Assembly (NCBI GenBank): GCA_902482035.1
Contig: CABSYW010000020.1
Span: 1 to 47,983, forward strand
DNA: 47,983 nucleotides
Direction: 5' to 3'
DNA from: an uncultured Collinsella sp.
GTDB lineage: Bacteria > Actinomycetota > Coriobacteriia > Coriobacteriales > Coriobacteriaceae
Positions 14,947-23,300 of this stretch are shown here, piece after piece; within the stretch, counting starts at the first letter, position 1; every line of letters begins with the position of its first letter. The notes beneath the pieces are model-generated. The model was not told the origin of the DNA and ran no database searches. It saw only the letters and a program-made list of their open reading frames with translations. The translations under genes were made by a program, and so were the position numbers.

Positions 14947-16725
14947 CTAGTCGAGGTTCTCGCGGAGCCACTTGATGGCGCCAGCGGGGTCGCGAGTAAG
15001 GTCGATATATTCCTTACCGCGGGGAGCGAGCAGCTTAATGCCCAGGCGATCGGTGTCGGCCTTCATGTCGTTGTAGTAGCTACGGACCTGCGGGGCAAGC
15101 ACGATAACGTCGTACTGATCCATGATGGCAGTGTGCTGGCCATAAGCGCCTGCGGAGGAAGCGATGTTCTCTCCGGTCTGTGCGGCACCTTCCTTGATGG
15201 CGTTGGCAAGCATGGCAGAGGTGCCGGCGCCGGCGCACAGGACGAGGACCTTCAGGCCATCGACATCCTTCTTGGCGGATGCGTCGGAGACGGGCTCGGG
15301 CTGATCGGCGACAGGCTTGCTGTCGGCGGCAGCGGCGGTCGGCTTGACGGAAGCGGCGGTCTGCTCGACAGCGGGCGCAGAGGTGCTGGCGGCGATGGTG
15401 GCAGCACCATCGGATTCGAGACCCAGCTCGGCGGCACGCTCGGCCTCCTGGTCGCAGAGCAGCTTATCGTATGCCTTCAAGAACGGCAGGTAGATGATGG
15501 CGTCCAGCAAGATGATGATCGCGACAAATACCAGGGCGATAAGCTGGAAGTTTGTAGTGATGAAGATGCCGATGGGGGCAGGGGTAGCCCAAGGCACCAC
15601 GAAGGAGAAGCCGTTCATGCCCACGTTGTCGATAAAGAACTTGGCAACACTCACGTTGACGCAGCCGGCGGCAACAAAGGGGATGAGCATGTAGGGGTTA
15701 AGGATCATCGGCGCGCCAAAGAGCAGCGGTTCGTTGACGGCGAAGGCAACAGGAACAATCGAGGCCTTACCGACGGCTTTGAGCTGCTTGGACTTCATAA
15801 AGAGAATCAGCAGAAGCGGCACGATGAACGTGGCGCCGGTGCCGCCGAACTCACCCACGAGCGACATGTTAAAGGTGAGGGAGTGGGCGGGGTGACCACC
15901 GGCCAGCAGAACCTGCAGGTTCTCGGCCTGGTTGGCAAGACGGATGGGGTCGATGCCCGGCTGGACGATCGAGGGGCCGTGGACGCCGATGAACCAGAAG
16001 AACGCGGTGGCTGCCTGAATAAGGATGAGTCCGGGGTAGGTCTCTGCTGCAGTGAAGAGCGGGGAGAGCAGCTTGATGAGCAGCTCGGAGAACGGAACGC
16101 CCATGAGGTTGCGCACGACGACATCGATGATGCCGCAGATGATGACAGCGCCACCGAAGGGGATGATGTCGCGGAAGTTCTGAGCGATGGCGCCCGGGAC
16201 CTCCTTGGGCAGCTTAATGGTCAGATCGCGCGAGACGCAGAACTTATAGACCCAAACGGTAATGAACGCGGCGATATAGGCCGAGAACAGACCGCGCGTG
16301 CCCATGCTGGTGCAATCGAAGACCGAAAGCTCGGAGCCGTTGAACTTGGTGGTGAACTGCGTAACAGCGAGCAGCAGCATGCTGCACTGGGCAGCTACCA
16401 TGGTGGAGCCGTCGTTGAGCACCTTGCCGGCGGGCATGCGACGGTTCATGGAAGCCGTGAAGTTCTTGGCGGTGGTGCCGGCAACCATGATGCCCATGAC
16501 ACCCATGGTGAAGTTGTACAGCTTGTTGCACCAGTCGATGAGCGGCTGGGGCAACGTGACGCCAACTACGCCAGGAAGGGTGGCGATCAGCAGAAAGATC
16601 GAAGAGGTAAGGACGATGGGCATGCACCCAAGGAATCCGTCTTTGATGGCCTGGAGGTAGATGTTTCTCGAGATCTTCTCGAAGAACGGTTGATGCTTTT
16701 CGAGCATCTTTACGATGGCGTCCAT
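14947..16725 (-). CDS. lacE: PTS lactose-family permease, fused IICB (cassette 1)
   Basis: The 592-residue membrane protein takes up and phosphorylates a beta-galactoside. An amphipathic N terminus (KMLEKHQPFFEKISRNIYLQ) leads into an IIC domain with eight to ten membrane spans and the marks HGPSIVQPG and VNEPLLFGAP. A 60-residue Ala/Pro/Val linker (about 430-490) joins a IIB domain with the phospho-accepting Cys497 in LVLCAGAGTSAMLANA. Fusion order and length match LacE (569 in Lactococcus). No IIA gene is in this cassette, so LacF at 28158 is the likely donor. AAGGAGCTCT precedes the ATG. It is transcribed first in the operon, from a promoter carrying the palindromic operator at 16829. Confidence 0.93.
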   Translation of the reverse strand: MDAIVKMLEKHQPFFEKISRNIYLQAIKDGFLGCMPIVLTSSIFLLIATLPGVVGVTLPQPLIDWCNKLYNFTMGVMGIMVAGTTAKNFTASMNRRMPAGKVLNDGSTMVAAQCSMLLLAVTQFTTKFNGSELSVFDCTSMGTRGLFSAYIAAFITVWVYKFCVSRDLTIKLPKEVPGAIAQNFRDIIPFGGAVIICGIIDVVVRNLMGVPFSELLIKLLSPLFTAAETYPGLILIQAATAFFWFIGVHGPSIVQPGIDPIRLANQAENLQVLLAGGHPAHSLTFNMSLVGEFGGTGATFIVPLLLILFMKSKQLKAVGKASIVPVAFAVNEPLLFGAPMILNPYMLIPFVAAGCVNVSVAKFFIDNVGMNGFSFVVPWATPAPIGIFITTNFQLIALVFVAIIILLDAIIYLPFLKAYDKLLCDQEAERAAELGLESDGAATIAASTSAPAVEQTAASVKPTAAAADSKPVADQPEPVSDASAKKDVDGLKVLVLCAGAGTSAMLANAIKEGAAQTGENIASSAGAYGQHTAIMDQYDVIVLAPQVRSYYNDMKADTDRLGIKLLAPRGKEYIDLTRDPAGAIKWLRENLD

Positions 16726-16828
16726 AGAGCTCCTTTGCTACTTGATGCGCGATGCATGTGGATGGAACTGGTCGTCGATGGATGGTCAGGACTGCCCGGA
16801 AACCTTCCTGCTTAAGGAAGGCATTGTG

Positions 16829-16871
16829 AAATGACAACGTTGTCATTTCGTTAATGACAACGTAAGACATT
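16829..16871. promoter_or_regulatory. LacI operators of cassette 1
   Basis: AAATGACAACGTTGTCATTT (16829-16848) is a perfect 20-bp palindrome with two ATGACAAC half-sites. A second, imperfect site begins at 16853 (AATGACAACGTAAGACATT). They lie between the permease gene and the divergent lacI gene and are the expected targets of that LacI protein. Confidence 0.75.
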
Positions 16872-16914
16872 CTTGGAAGAGCAACAAGGATATACGGGTG
16901 AGTGGTCGATATCG

Positions 16915-16934
16915 TTCGGTAAACGGTTGATTTA
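16915..16934 (+). promoter_or_regulatory. CCGTnnACGG-like shared motif upstream of lacI 1
   Basis: TTCGGTAAACGGTTGATTTA resembles motifs at 21860, 26814, 28004 (minus), 29903 and 36524, all upstream of galactoside genes. It is probably the site of a common regulator encoded elsewhere. Confidence 0.45.
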
Positions 16935-17000
16935 TCAGTCAGGCAGGTGGTGTATGCTAGAACGCAAAAAACAAGCGATAGAGAACCAAGTGGAGAAGCA

Positions 17001-18011
17001 GTGACAACGATGGACAAGAAAAACGTTTCGATGAACGACGTGGCGATTGCCGCGGGTGTTTCTCTCAAGACGGTGTCGCGCGCGATCAACGAGCCCGATA
17101 GCGTGCGAGAGTCGACACGCGATAAGGTCCATTCGGCCATGGAGGCGCTCGGATTTCGAACCAACTATGCCGCGCGTTCGCTCAAGTTGGGCCGTTACGG
17201 GTGCATCGGCGTTGTGCTGTTTCACTTGTCAGGCGGTGCCGTGGACATGATTGACGGCATCGCCGATGCCGCTGCAGAGCGAGGCTTTGCGCTCACGATG
17301 ATTAAAAAGCGGGCGGGGGAGAAGATGACCCTTGCCGAAGCGGCGCGCAGGATGTCGCAGCTTCCCGTCGACGGCATGATCTTCAACCTGCGTCAGATGG
17401 TCGATGACTTTGATACCTTTGAGGCGCCGAAAGACCTCAAGACGGTGATTATCACGCCGATGGAACATCCTACCTGCTCTACCGTTAGTGACGATCAAGA
17501 GGACGGTGCGCGCATGGCGTGCGAGTACTTCTTAAATCGCGGGCACAAGAACGTGTATTTCGTTTCTGGTAAAAAAGAGTCGCTGTCGAGCCAGTGCCGT
17601 ATGAAAGGTTGGCGTGCGGCACTCGAGACGCGTGGCATTGAGCCGCCCGAGCCTCTGCAAGGTGATTGGAATGCGGATAGTGGCTATGCCGCGGGCCTTG
17701 TGCTTGCCGATAAACCCGATTGCACGGCGGTCCTCGCTGCTAACGACTGCATGGCAAACGGCGTGATGATGGCTCTACGTGACAAGGGTCTGAGTGTGCC
17801 CGATGATGTGTCCGTGATCGGCTTCGACGATGAGCTCTACAAGACGATTCCCAACTCGATTCTGACGTCAGTGAAGTTCCGTCACCGCGAACTGGGCGTC
17901 CGTGCGCTTAATGAGGTCGTCGCAGGTCTGGAAGCCCCGAGCTCCAGAAGCCGTACGCTCGTCTCGGGTGTGCTGGTCGAGCGTTCCAGCGTAAAGGACC
18001 TGCGGGTGTAG
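17001..18011 (+). CDS. LacI-family regulator of cassette 1
   Basis: The 336-residue protein has the LacI layout: N-terminal HTH (SMNDVAIAAGVSLKTVSRAIN), hinge helix (YAARSLKLGR) and a periplasmic-binding-protein-like core with GDWNADSGY, VLAANDCMANGV and SVPDDVSVIGFDDE. It should bind a (phospho)sugar and release the palindromic operators at 16829-16871. GTG 17001 has GGAG 6 bases upstream; the ATG at 17010 is too far from it. It is transcribed away from the permease-glycosidase operon. It is the most diverged of the four LacI proteins here, and its operator is also the only fully symmetric one. Confidence 0.92.
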   Translation: MTTMDKKNVSMNDVAIAAGVSLKTVSRAINEPDSVRESTRDKVHSAMEALGFRTNYAARSLKLGRYGCIGVVLFHLSGGAVDMIDGIADAAAERGFALTMIKKRAGEKMTLAEAARRMSQLPVDGMIFNLRQMVDDFDTFEAPKDLKTVIITPMEHPTCSTVSDDQEDGARMACEYFLNRGHKNVYFVSGKKESLSSQCRMKGWRAALETRGIEPPEPLQGDWNADSGYAAGLVLADKPDCTAVLAANDCMANGVMMALRDKGLSVPDDVSVIGFDDELYKTIPNSILTSVKFRHRELGVRALNEVVAGLEAPSSRSRTLVSGVLVERSSVKDLRV

Positions 18012-18023
18012 GGTTTTTCGGCC

Positions 18024-18170
18024 CGTTTGTCTCAATCTGTAACAGTTAGGACCGAAAAACTCAGCTAAATATTACAGATTGAGATATTTCTGCTCGGGCG
18101 TTCTGTTTGTCTCGATCTGTAACAGCTAGGATCCAAAAACTCGGCTAGATGTTACAGATTGAGATGAACA
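18024..18170. repeat. Tandem pair of TCTCAATCTGTAACA palindromic repeats, copy 2
   Basis: Two hairpins (18024-18085 and 18104-18170) have arms CGTTTGTCTCAATCTGTAAC and close variants, and a shared loop sequence with AAAAACTCGGCTAGAT. They lie in the convergent gap between lacI 1 and the permease of cassette 2. Confidence 0.9.
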
Positions 18171-18192
18171 GGAGGGCGGGTACGGTCTAAAC

Positions 18193-18235
18193 AAAATGGC
18201 CCGCGCATCACGCATCGATGCACGGGCCATTTTTT
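18193..18235. terminator. Bidirectional terminator between lacI 1 and lacE 2
   Basis: Stem AAAATGGCCCG/CGGGCCATTTT, with an inner GCATC/GATGC pair, is flanked by A and T runs on both sides. It can stop both convergent transcripts. Confidence 0.8.
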
Positions 18236-18264
18236 GTCTGCGAGCGGCAGGTGGCGTCAGCGTC

Positions 18265-20025
18265 TTATGCCTTGAGGTTTTCCTCGATCCAGGCGACGGC
18301 ACCCTTGGGATCCTTAGTGAGGTCGATGTACTGTTTGCCCTTGGGCGACAGCAGCGTGATGCCCAGGCGGTCGGTGTCGGCCTTCATCTCGTTGTAATAG
18401 GTGCGAACCTGCGGAGCCAGGACGATGACGTTGTACTGGTCCATGATGGCGTAGTGGCTGCCGTAGGCACCGGCGTTGGCGGTAATGTCGATGCCCAGCT
18501 CGTCGGCGCCTTCCTTAAGCGCGTTGGCGAGCAGTGCAGAGGTGCCGGCGCCAGCGCACAGAACCAGAACCCTCAGATCCTTGCCCTTAAGGGCGGACGG
18601 AGCTGCGGAGGCCTCAGTGGCAGAAGCGGTCTCGACAACAGGAGCCTCAACGGCGGGGGCGGCAGCGGTCTTGACGGCCTTGGTCTCCTCGGCCTCTTCT
18701 TCGGCCAGGGTCTCGGCCTCCTGCTTGCACAGGACGTTGTCGTAGGCCTTGCAGAACGGGTAGTAGATCAAGAAGTCAACGACCAGCAGGACGACAACCA
18801 GGACCAGAGAGATCGGCTGGAAGTTGGTGTCGATGAAGGTGCCGATCGGTCCGGGGAGTGCCCACGGCATGGCATAGATAAAGCCGTTCATGCCCAAAAA
18901 GTCGATGAAGAACTTACCAATGAGGACGTTGGCCACGGGGGCAAACAGGAACGGGATCAGGAAGTACGGGTTGAGGATGATGGGCGCGGCGAACAGCAGC
19001 GGCTCGTTGACGGCGAACATCACGGGCACGACAGAGGCTTTGCCGACGGCCTTGAGCTGCTTGGAGCGCATAAAGAGCAGGAAGATGATCGGGACAATGA
19101 ACGTGGCGCCGGTGCCGCCGAGTTCGCCGATGTAGTTACCGAAGTTTTCGGTCAGGGCGAGGGCGGGGTGACCGCCGGCCTGCAGCGTGGCGAGGTTGGT
19201 GGTGATGTTGCCAAACAGCGCGGCGTTGAGGGCAGGCTTAACGACCGAGGGGCCGTGGATGCCCATGAACCAGAACAGCGGGATCATGAACCAGATGAGG
19301 GCGAGGCCGGCGTAGGAATCGGCAGCGGCGAACAGCGGGCTCACCAGCGTGGAGATGACGTTGGCAAACGGGACGGCCAAGCAGGTGCGGCAGATAACGT
19401 CGATGACGGCGACAAACAGGATGGAGAAGCTGAAGGCGAAGATGTCGCGGAAGTTCTGGGCGATGGCGCCGGGGACTTCTTTGGGCAGCTTGATGGTGAT
19501 GTCTCGCTTAATGCAGAAGGCATAGATGTTGACCGTGGCAAATGCGGCGACAAAGGAGCTCAGCAGGCCCTTGGTGCCCATGTTGTCGGTAAAGAACACC
19601 GAGACATCGGCGCCGTCGATCTTGGCACTCGTCTGGGTAACGGCCAAGATGAGCATAGCGCACATGGCGGCGACCATGGTGCTCGTGGCGTTGATGGCCT
19701 TGCCAGCAGGCATGCGGCGGTTCTTGGAGCCGGTCAGCGCGCTTGCGGTGGTGCCGGCGACCATGATGCCCACGACGCCCATCGTGAAGTTGTAAACCTT
19801 GTTGCAGAAGTTCACGACGTCGACGTTCCACCAGTCGGGCAGCGTAAAGCCGCCGACCGTGGCGACAACGCCCGGCAGGGTCGAAATAAGCAGGAAGACA
19901 GAAGAAGACAGGATGATGGGCATTGCTGCCAAAAAGCCGTCTTTAATGGCCTGAAGGTAGATGTTCTTAGAGACCTTGTCGAAGTACGGCTGACCTTTCT
20001 CCAAGAACTTAACGATCGATTCCAT
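18265..20025 (-). CDS. lacE: PTS lactose-family permease, fused IICB (cassette 2)
   Basis: The 586-residue protein is a paralogue of the cassette 1 permease. It starts with VKFLEKGQPYFDKVSKNIYL, has an IIC domain with HGPSVVKPALN and VNEPLLFAAP, an acidic and Ala-rich linker (about 425-480), and a IIB domain with Cys490 in LVLCAGAGTSALLANAL. The IIB domain is very close to that of cassette 1 (shared DQYxVIVLAPQVR and ADTDRLGI), which points to a recent duplication or to selection for the same IIA partner. GAGGAGCGTGAACT precedes the ATG. Here the gene order is reversed: lacG comes first and the permease second, after a 176-base gap with a hairpin. Confidence 0.93.
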   Translation of the reverse strand: MESIVKFLEKGQPYFDKVSKNIYLQAIKDGFLAAMPIILSSSVFLLISTLPGVVATVGGFTLPDWWNVDVVNFCNKVYNFTMGVVGIMVAGTTASALTGSKNRRMPAGKAINATSTMVAAMCAMLILAVTQTSAKIDGADVSVFFTDNMGTKGLLSSFVAAFATVNIYAFCIKRDITIKLPKEVPGAIAQNFRDIFAFSFSILFVAVIDVICRTCLAVPFANVISTLVSPLFAAADSYAGLALIWFMIPLFWFMGIHGPSVVKPALNAALFGNITTNLATLQAGGHPALALTENFGNYIGELGGTGATFIVPIIFLLFMRSKQLKAVGKASVVPVMFAVNEPLLFAAPIILNPYFLIPFLFAPVANVLIGKFFIDFLGMNGFIYAMPWALPGPIGTFIDTNFQPISLVLVVVLLVVDFLIYYPFCKAYDNVLCKQEAETLAEEEAEETKAVKTAAAPAVEAPVVETASATEASAAPSALKGKDLRVLVLCAGAGTSALLANALKEGADELGIDITANAGAYGSHYAIMDQYNVIVLAPQVRTYYNEMKADTDRLGITLLSPKGKQYIDLTKDPKGAVAWIEENLKA

Positions 20026-20137
20026 AGTTCACGCTCCTCTTTGCATGAAATCTTAATGGCATGGACGTTGAAAACCTATATGGTCTCCCGCTTGCTAAAA
20101 GCCCGGGTGCAGGCGGGGTCGGTCCCAGGGGGAGAGA

Positions 20138-20175
20138 GGGGAGCGGCTGGGTTTGTATCGCATAGGGCCGCTCCC
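20138..20175 (-). promoter_or_regulatory. Intercistronic hairpin between lacG and lacE (cassette 2)
   Basis: GGGAGCGGC/GCCGCTCCC forms a 9-bp stem with a 20-base loop in the gap between the two operon genes. No T run follows on the minus strand. Confidence 0.45.
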
Positions 20176-20201
20176 TTCTCGGGGGAAAGCGAGGCGATGC
20201 G

Positions 20202-21644
20202 CTACTGCGCGTCCGCCATAGTGTCGGCGAGCTCCTTGTACCAGAGTGCCGACTGCTTGATGTAGCGTTTTTGCGTGTCGAAGTCGATGTAGAACAGGCC
20301 GTAGCGCTTGTTATAGCCATTGGCCCACGAGAACTGGTCCTGCAGGCTCCAGATAAAGTAGCCCTGGACGTCGACGCCCTCGGCGCGCGCCTGGAGCACC
20401 TTCTCCATGTGCTGGTCGACAAAGTCGATGCGCTCGGGATCGGCGACGATGCCGTTTGCGTCGGGCTCGGGGTCCTTGTGGCCCAGGCCGTTTTCGGTGA
20501 TATAGATGACGGGGAGGTTGGGATAGGTGGCGCTGATGTGCTTGAGCGTGTCGTAGAGGCCTTGCGGGTAGATGAGCCAATCCCAGTCGGTGGTGGGGAT
20601 ACCCGGCATATCGACCTGCTGCCCGACGCCCTTAAACTTAAAGCACGAGGTGCCCTTGTCTCCGGTGCCGTTAAAGCTGTTGGTTGACTCGCCATCGTAG
20701 GCGGCGATAAACGCCGACTGATAGTAGTTGAGGCCGAACATATCGTTGCGGGGCGCCGCCTTGGCGAGCTCCTCCATGTCGCTGTCCTCAACCGTAAGTG
20801 TGGCGTTGTTGGCACGCAGAATCTCGTTGATGAGTGAGAGGGTGCGCGCGGAGTAGTGACCCAGGAAGGCGCCGTCCATGATGAAGTCGGTGTAGAAGGC
20901 GTTGTACAGGTCGGCGGCGTGCTGGTCGGCGGGCGAGTCGGTGGCAGGATATGCCGGCGTCAGGACGTTGACCATGCCAATGCGTCCGCCCAGGTGCTCG
21001 GTCTCGTCAAGATCCTTATACAGGTTGACGGCGCGGGCGTGGGCAACGAGCTCGTTGTGCTGGCTCTGGATGCCGCTCGTCACATCAAAGTGATGGTTGG
21101 GCGGGAAGTTGCCTTGGATGTATTGGGAGTGCGAGAGGCTGATGAGCTCGTTGATGGTGAACCAATTTTTGACCTCGCGGAACTCGCGGAAGCAGAACTC
21201 GGCATAGCGCACATAGGCGTCGACGGTCTTGCGGTTGAGCCAGTCGCCCTGGTTGAACAGGGCGGCGGGGGAGTCAAAGTGATGCAGGGACACATAGGGC
21301 TCGACGCCATACTTTTTGCAGCAGGCGAACAGCTCGTGGTAGTGCTTAACGCCCTCAGAGAGGGGTTCGGCATCGTCGCCGTTGGGGAAGATGCGGGTCC
21401 AGGCGATGGACACACGAATGGCGTTGAGTCCATGCTCGGCAGAAAGGCGGATATCCTCCTCGTAGCGGTTGTAGAAATCACTGGCCGGGTCGGGCAAAAA
21501 GCGACCCTGGGCGACAAGGTAATCGTCCCACATGGTCTTACCCTTGCCTGCCACCTTCGTGGAACCTTCCGTTTGGTACGCGGCGGTTGCGGCGCCCCAA
21601 ACAAAGCCCTTCGGCAGCTGCTGTACGCGGTTTAGCAAAGACAT
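20202..21644 (-). CDS. lacG: 6-phospho-beta-galactosidase, GH1 (cassette 2)
   Basis: The 480-residue enzyme carries acid/base Glu166 (WFTINE), nucleophile Glu384 (ITENG) and the phosphate-binding Ser439, Lys446 and Tyr448 in QFSWANGYNKRY. Trp440 is kept. It is the most diverged of the three glycosidases (for example FVWGAATAAYQTEG at the N terminus and a longer insert near 90), so it may act on a different phosphorylated disaccharide. Start 21644 is chosen over 21650 because GAGAGGG has 9-base spacing to it. It heads its operon, and its promoter region carries two LacI sites 22 bp apart. Confidence 0.92.
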   Translation of the reverse strand: MSLLNRVQQLPKGFVWGAATAAYQTEGSTKVAGKGKTMWDDYLVAQGRFLPDPASDFYNRYEEDIRLSAEHGLNAIRVSIAWTRIFPNGDDAEPLSEGVKHYHELFACCKKYGVEPYVSLHHFDSPAALFNQGDWLNRKTVDAYVRYAEFCFREFREVKNWFTINELISLSHSQYIQGNFPPNHHFDVTSGIQSQHNELVAHARAVNLYKDLDETEHLGGRIGMVNVLTPAYPATDSPADQHAADLYNAFYTDFIMDGAFLGHYSARTLSLINEILRANNATLTVEDSDMEELAKAAPRNDMFGLNYYQSAFIAAYDGESTNSFNGTGDKGTSCFKFKGVGQQVDMPGIPTTDWDWLIYPQGLYDTLKHISATYPNLPVIYITENGLGHKDPEPDANGIVADPERIDFVDQHMEKVLQARAEGVDVQGYFIWSLQDQFSWANGYNKRYGLFYIDFDTQKRYIKQSALWYKELADTMADAQ

Positions 21645-21763
21645 ATGCATACACCCTCTCGTCTCGCTGTTCGATATTGTGCGTTTGCGCTCAGGAGGCT
21701 CCCTGGTTAGCGTTCAGCGGTGAAAAAGCCCGATAAACACTATCTTAAAATGATTAGAACCAA

Positions 21764-21803
21764 AATGAGCACGTGAACATTTGACAATGAGCACGTTAAC
21801 ATC
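21764..21803. promoter_or_regulatory. Paired LacI operators of cassette 2
   Basis: AATGAGCACGTGAACATT (21764-21781) and AATGAGCACGTTAACATC (21786-21803) lie with centres 22 bp apart, about two helical turns, upstream of lacG 2. Half-sites are ATGAGCAC and ATGTTAAC. Confidence 0.75.
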
Positions 21804-21859
21804 CGGCTGGGATGTATAGAAACAAAACAACTTCAAACAGCCGCGAACGGTTGTATTTG

Positions 21860-21879
21860 TTCGGTAAGCGGTTTTGATT
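21860..21879 (+). promoter_or_regulatory. CCGTnnACGG-like shared motif upstream of lacI 2
   Basis: TTCGGTAAGCGGTTTTGATT aligns with the motif before lacI 1 at 16915. It overlaps the -35 box of the lacI 2 promoter, so a protein bound here could block or help polymerase. Confidence 0.45.
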
Positions 21880-21907
21880 GACAGAACTTTTCATGTTGTG
21901 GTATATG
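21878..21907 (+). promoter_or_regulatory. Promoter of lacI 2
   Basis: TTGACA (21878-21883) and TATATG (21902-21907) are separated by 18 bp. A LacI site at 21918-21935 sits at the expected start of transcription. Confidence 0.6.
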
Positions 21908-21917
21908 GCTCGGGTAT

Positions 21918-21935
21918 CATGAGCACGTTATCAAT
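21918..21935. promoter_or_regulatory. LacI operator in the lacI 2 leader
   Basis: CATGAGCACGTTATCAAT matches the two sites at 21764 and 21786. Its position at +5 to +22 of the lacI promoter suggests self-repression. Confidence 0.65.
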
Positions 21936-21985
21936 GTATGTACGATGCGCCATGGGCGCGGGGAATAGTTGGGAAGCAGGTTAGC

Positions 21986-23023
21986 GTGGAAGGCATGGAT
22001 CAGCAGACAAGGAATGGTCGTTCGGCGAGCGCGGCAGAGGTTGCGGCGCTCGCTGGCGTGAGCCGCCAGACTGTGTCTCGCGTGGTCAACGGTATGCCCA
22101 ACGTGACGGAAAAGACGCGCAAGCGTGTGCTGGCCGCCATGGAAGAGCTGGGCTTTCGTCCCAATTTTGCTGGAGCGGCGTTGCGCGGCGGGTCGTATCG
22201 TTCTATTGGCCTGTGCATGTACAACATCACACGTGTCGGTAATCTGGCGACGCTCGAGGGTATCATGCAAGCGGCGCGCGAGCACGATTTTGCCGTCACT
22301 ATGATCGAGATGGGCGGCGACAAGCCCTATGCACTTGCCGATGCCTCGCGCCGCATGGTCGAGCGACCCGTCGACGGTATGATTCTCAACATGAACCGCA
22401 TGGCTCCCGATTTTGAGGAGTTTGTTCCCCAGCCGGGAGTGCGAACGGTCATCCTGTCCATGTATGCGCATCCGCGCTGCACGACGATCGACTCCGACCA
22501 GTATGGTTCGTGCGAGCTGTTGACCAATTATCTGCTGGAACATGGTCACTCGAATATGCGGTTTGTGGCGGGTCCGGAAAACTCGATTTCCTCACGTTTT
22601 CGTGAGGCCGGTTGGCGCGATACGCTGGGTCGTGCTCATGTCGATGCCGCTCCGATGCTGCGTGGCGATTGGAGTGCGGACAGTGGGTACGCCATGGGCG
22701 AGCGGATTGCGGCCGAGGTGCTTGCCGGCGGGTCGCAGGCGCCGACTGCCGTGCTTGCGGCAAATGACCAGATGGCGCTGGGCGTTATCGCCGCGCTCGA
22801 GAACGCGGGCCTGTCCGTGCCCGACGACGTGAGCGTGGTTGGTATCGACGACGCACTCGAGGGACTTGTTCCTCACAATCGGCTGACGACGCTGCGATTT
22901 GATTTGCGCGGTGTCGGTAAGCTTGCGTTTGAGGCGGCGATTGGAGAGAGCTCGTCTATCGAGGCGATTCATGTGCCGAGCACGCTGGTCGAACGCTCGA
23001 CTGTTAGGGACATACGGGGTTAG
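21986..23023 (+). CDS. LacI-family regulator of cassette 2
   Basis: The 345-residue LacI-type protein has an HTH with AAEVAALAGVSRQTVSRVVN, hinge FAGAALRGGS and the sugar-binding core marks GDWSADSGY, VLAANDQMALGV and SVPDDVSVVGIDD. Its expected operators are the ATGAGCAC/ATGTTAAC sites at 21764, 21786 and 21918. GTG 21986 has AGG 5 bases upstream; an ATG at 21995 is the alternative. It is transcribed away from lacG 2. Core sequence is closer to the cassette 3 and galKT regulators than to that of cassette 1. Confidence 0.92.
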   Translation: MEGMDQQTRNGRSASAAEVAALAGVSRQTVSRVVNGMPNVTEKTRKRVLAAMEELGFRPNFAGAALRGGSYRSIGLCMYNITRVGNLATLEGIMQAAREHDFAVTMIEMGGDKPYALADASRRMVERPVDGMILNMNRMAPDFEEFVPQPGVRTVILSMYAHPRCTTIDSDQYGSCELLTNYLLEHGHSNMRFVAGPENSISSRFREAGWRDTLGRAHVDAAPMLRGDWSADSGYAMGERIAAEVLAGGSQAPTAVLAANDQMALGVIAALENAGLSVPDDVSVVGIDDALEGLVPHNRLTTLRFDLRGVGKLAFEAAIGESSSIEAIHVPSTLVERSTVRDIRG

Positions 23024-23032
23024 GTCCTACTC

Positions 23033-23180
23033 CGTTTGTCTCGATTTGTAACAGGTAGACGGTCAAAAGCGGGCTACGTGTTACAGATTTAGATTCTTCG
23101 GAAAGAGCAATCCTGTTCGTCTCAATCTGTAACAGCTAGGACCCAAAAACTCGGCTAGATGTTACAGATTGAGACAAACG
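23033..23180. repeat. Tandem pair of TCTCAATCTGTAACA palindromic repeats, copy 3
   Basis: Hairpins at 23033-23093 and 23114-23180 match the pairs at 13223 and 18024; the second hairpin is almost identical to the second one of copy 2. They fill the convergent gap between lacI 2 and lacG 3. Confidence 0.9.
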
Positions 23181-23195
23181 GACCCCGAACCGCCC

Positions 23196-23239
23196 AAAAA
23201 GGCCGGGGGCGGCGCGCCGTGTGACGTGCCACCCCCGGC
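23196..23239 (-). terminator. Terminator of cassette 3 operon
   Basis: Stem GCCGGGGG/CCCCCGGC with an inner GC-rich hairpin is followed by five T on the minus strand (23200-23196). Confidence 0.75.
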
Positions 23240-23300
23240 TGAGAAATGGGGGACAGGTTATGTGGGCGGTGCAACTCCGCCAACCGCTCGTCGCAAGCCG

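Noticed and set aside
13915..16815. A 966-codon open frame on the plus strand
   Set aside because: It lies fully opposite the lacG and lacE genes of cassette 1, has a repetitive Gly/Val/Asp composition produced by the codon bias of the real strand, and has no domain or ribosome-binding site.
18196..20265. A 689-codon open frame on the plus strand
   Set aside because: It is the antisense shadow of the cassette 2 permease, with the same low-complexity composition.
13223..23180. The paired palindromes considered as a CRISPR array
   Set aside because: Only two units per place, palindromic through the whole unit, spacers of about 20 bases similar between places, and no cas gene.
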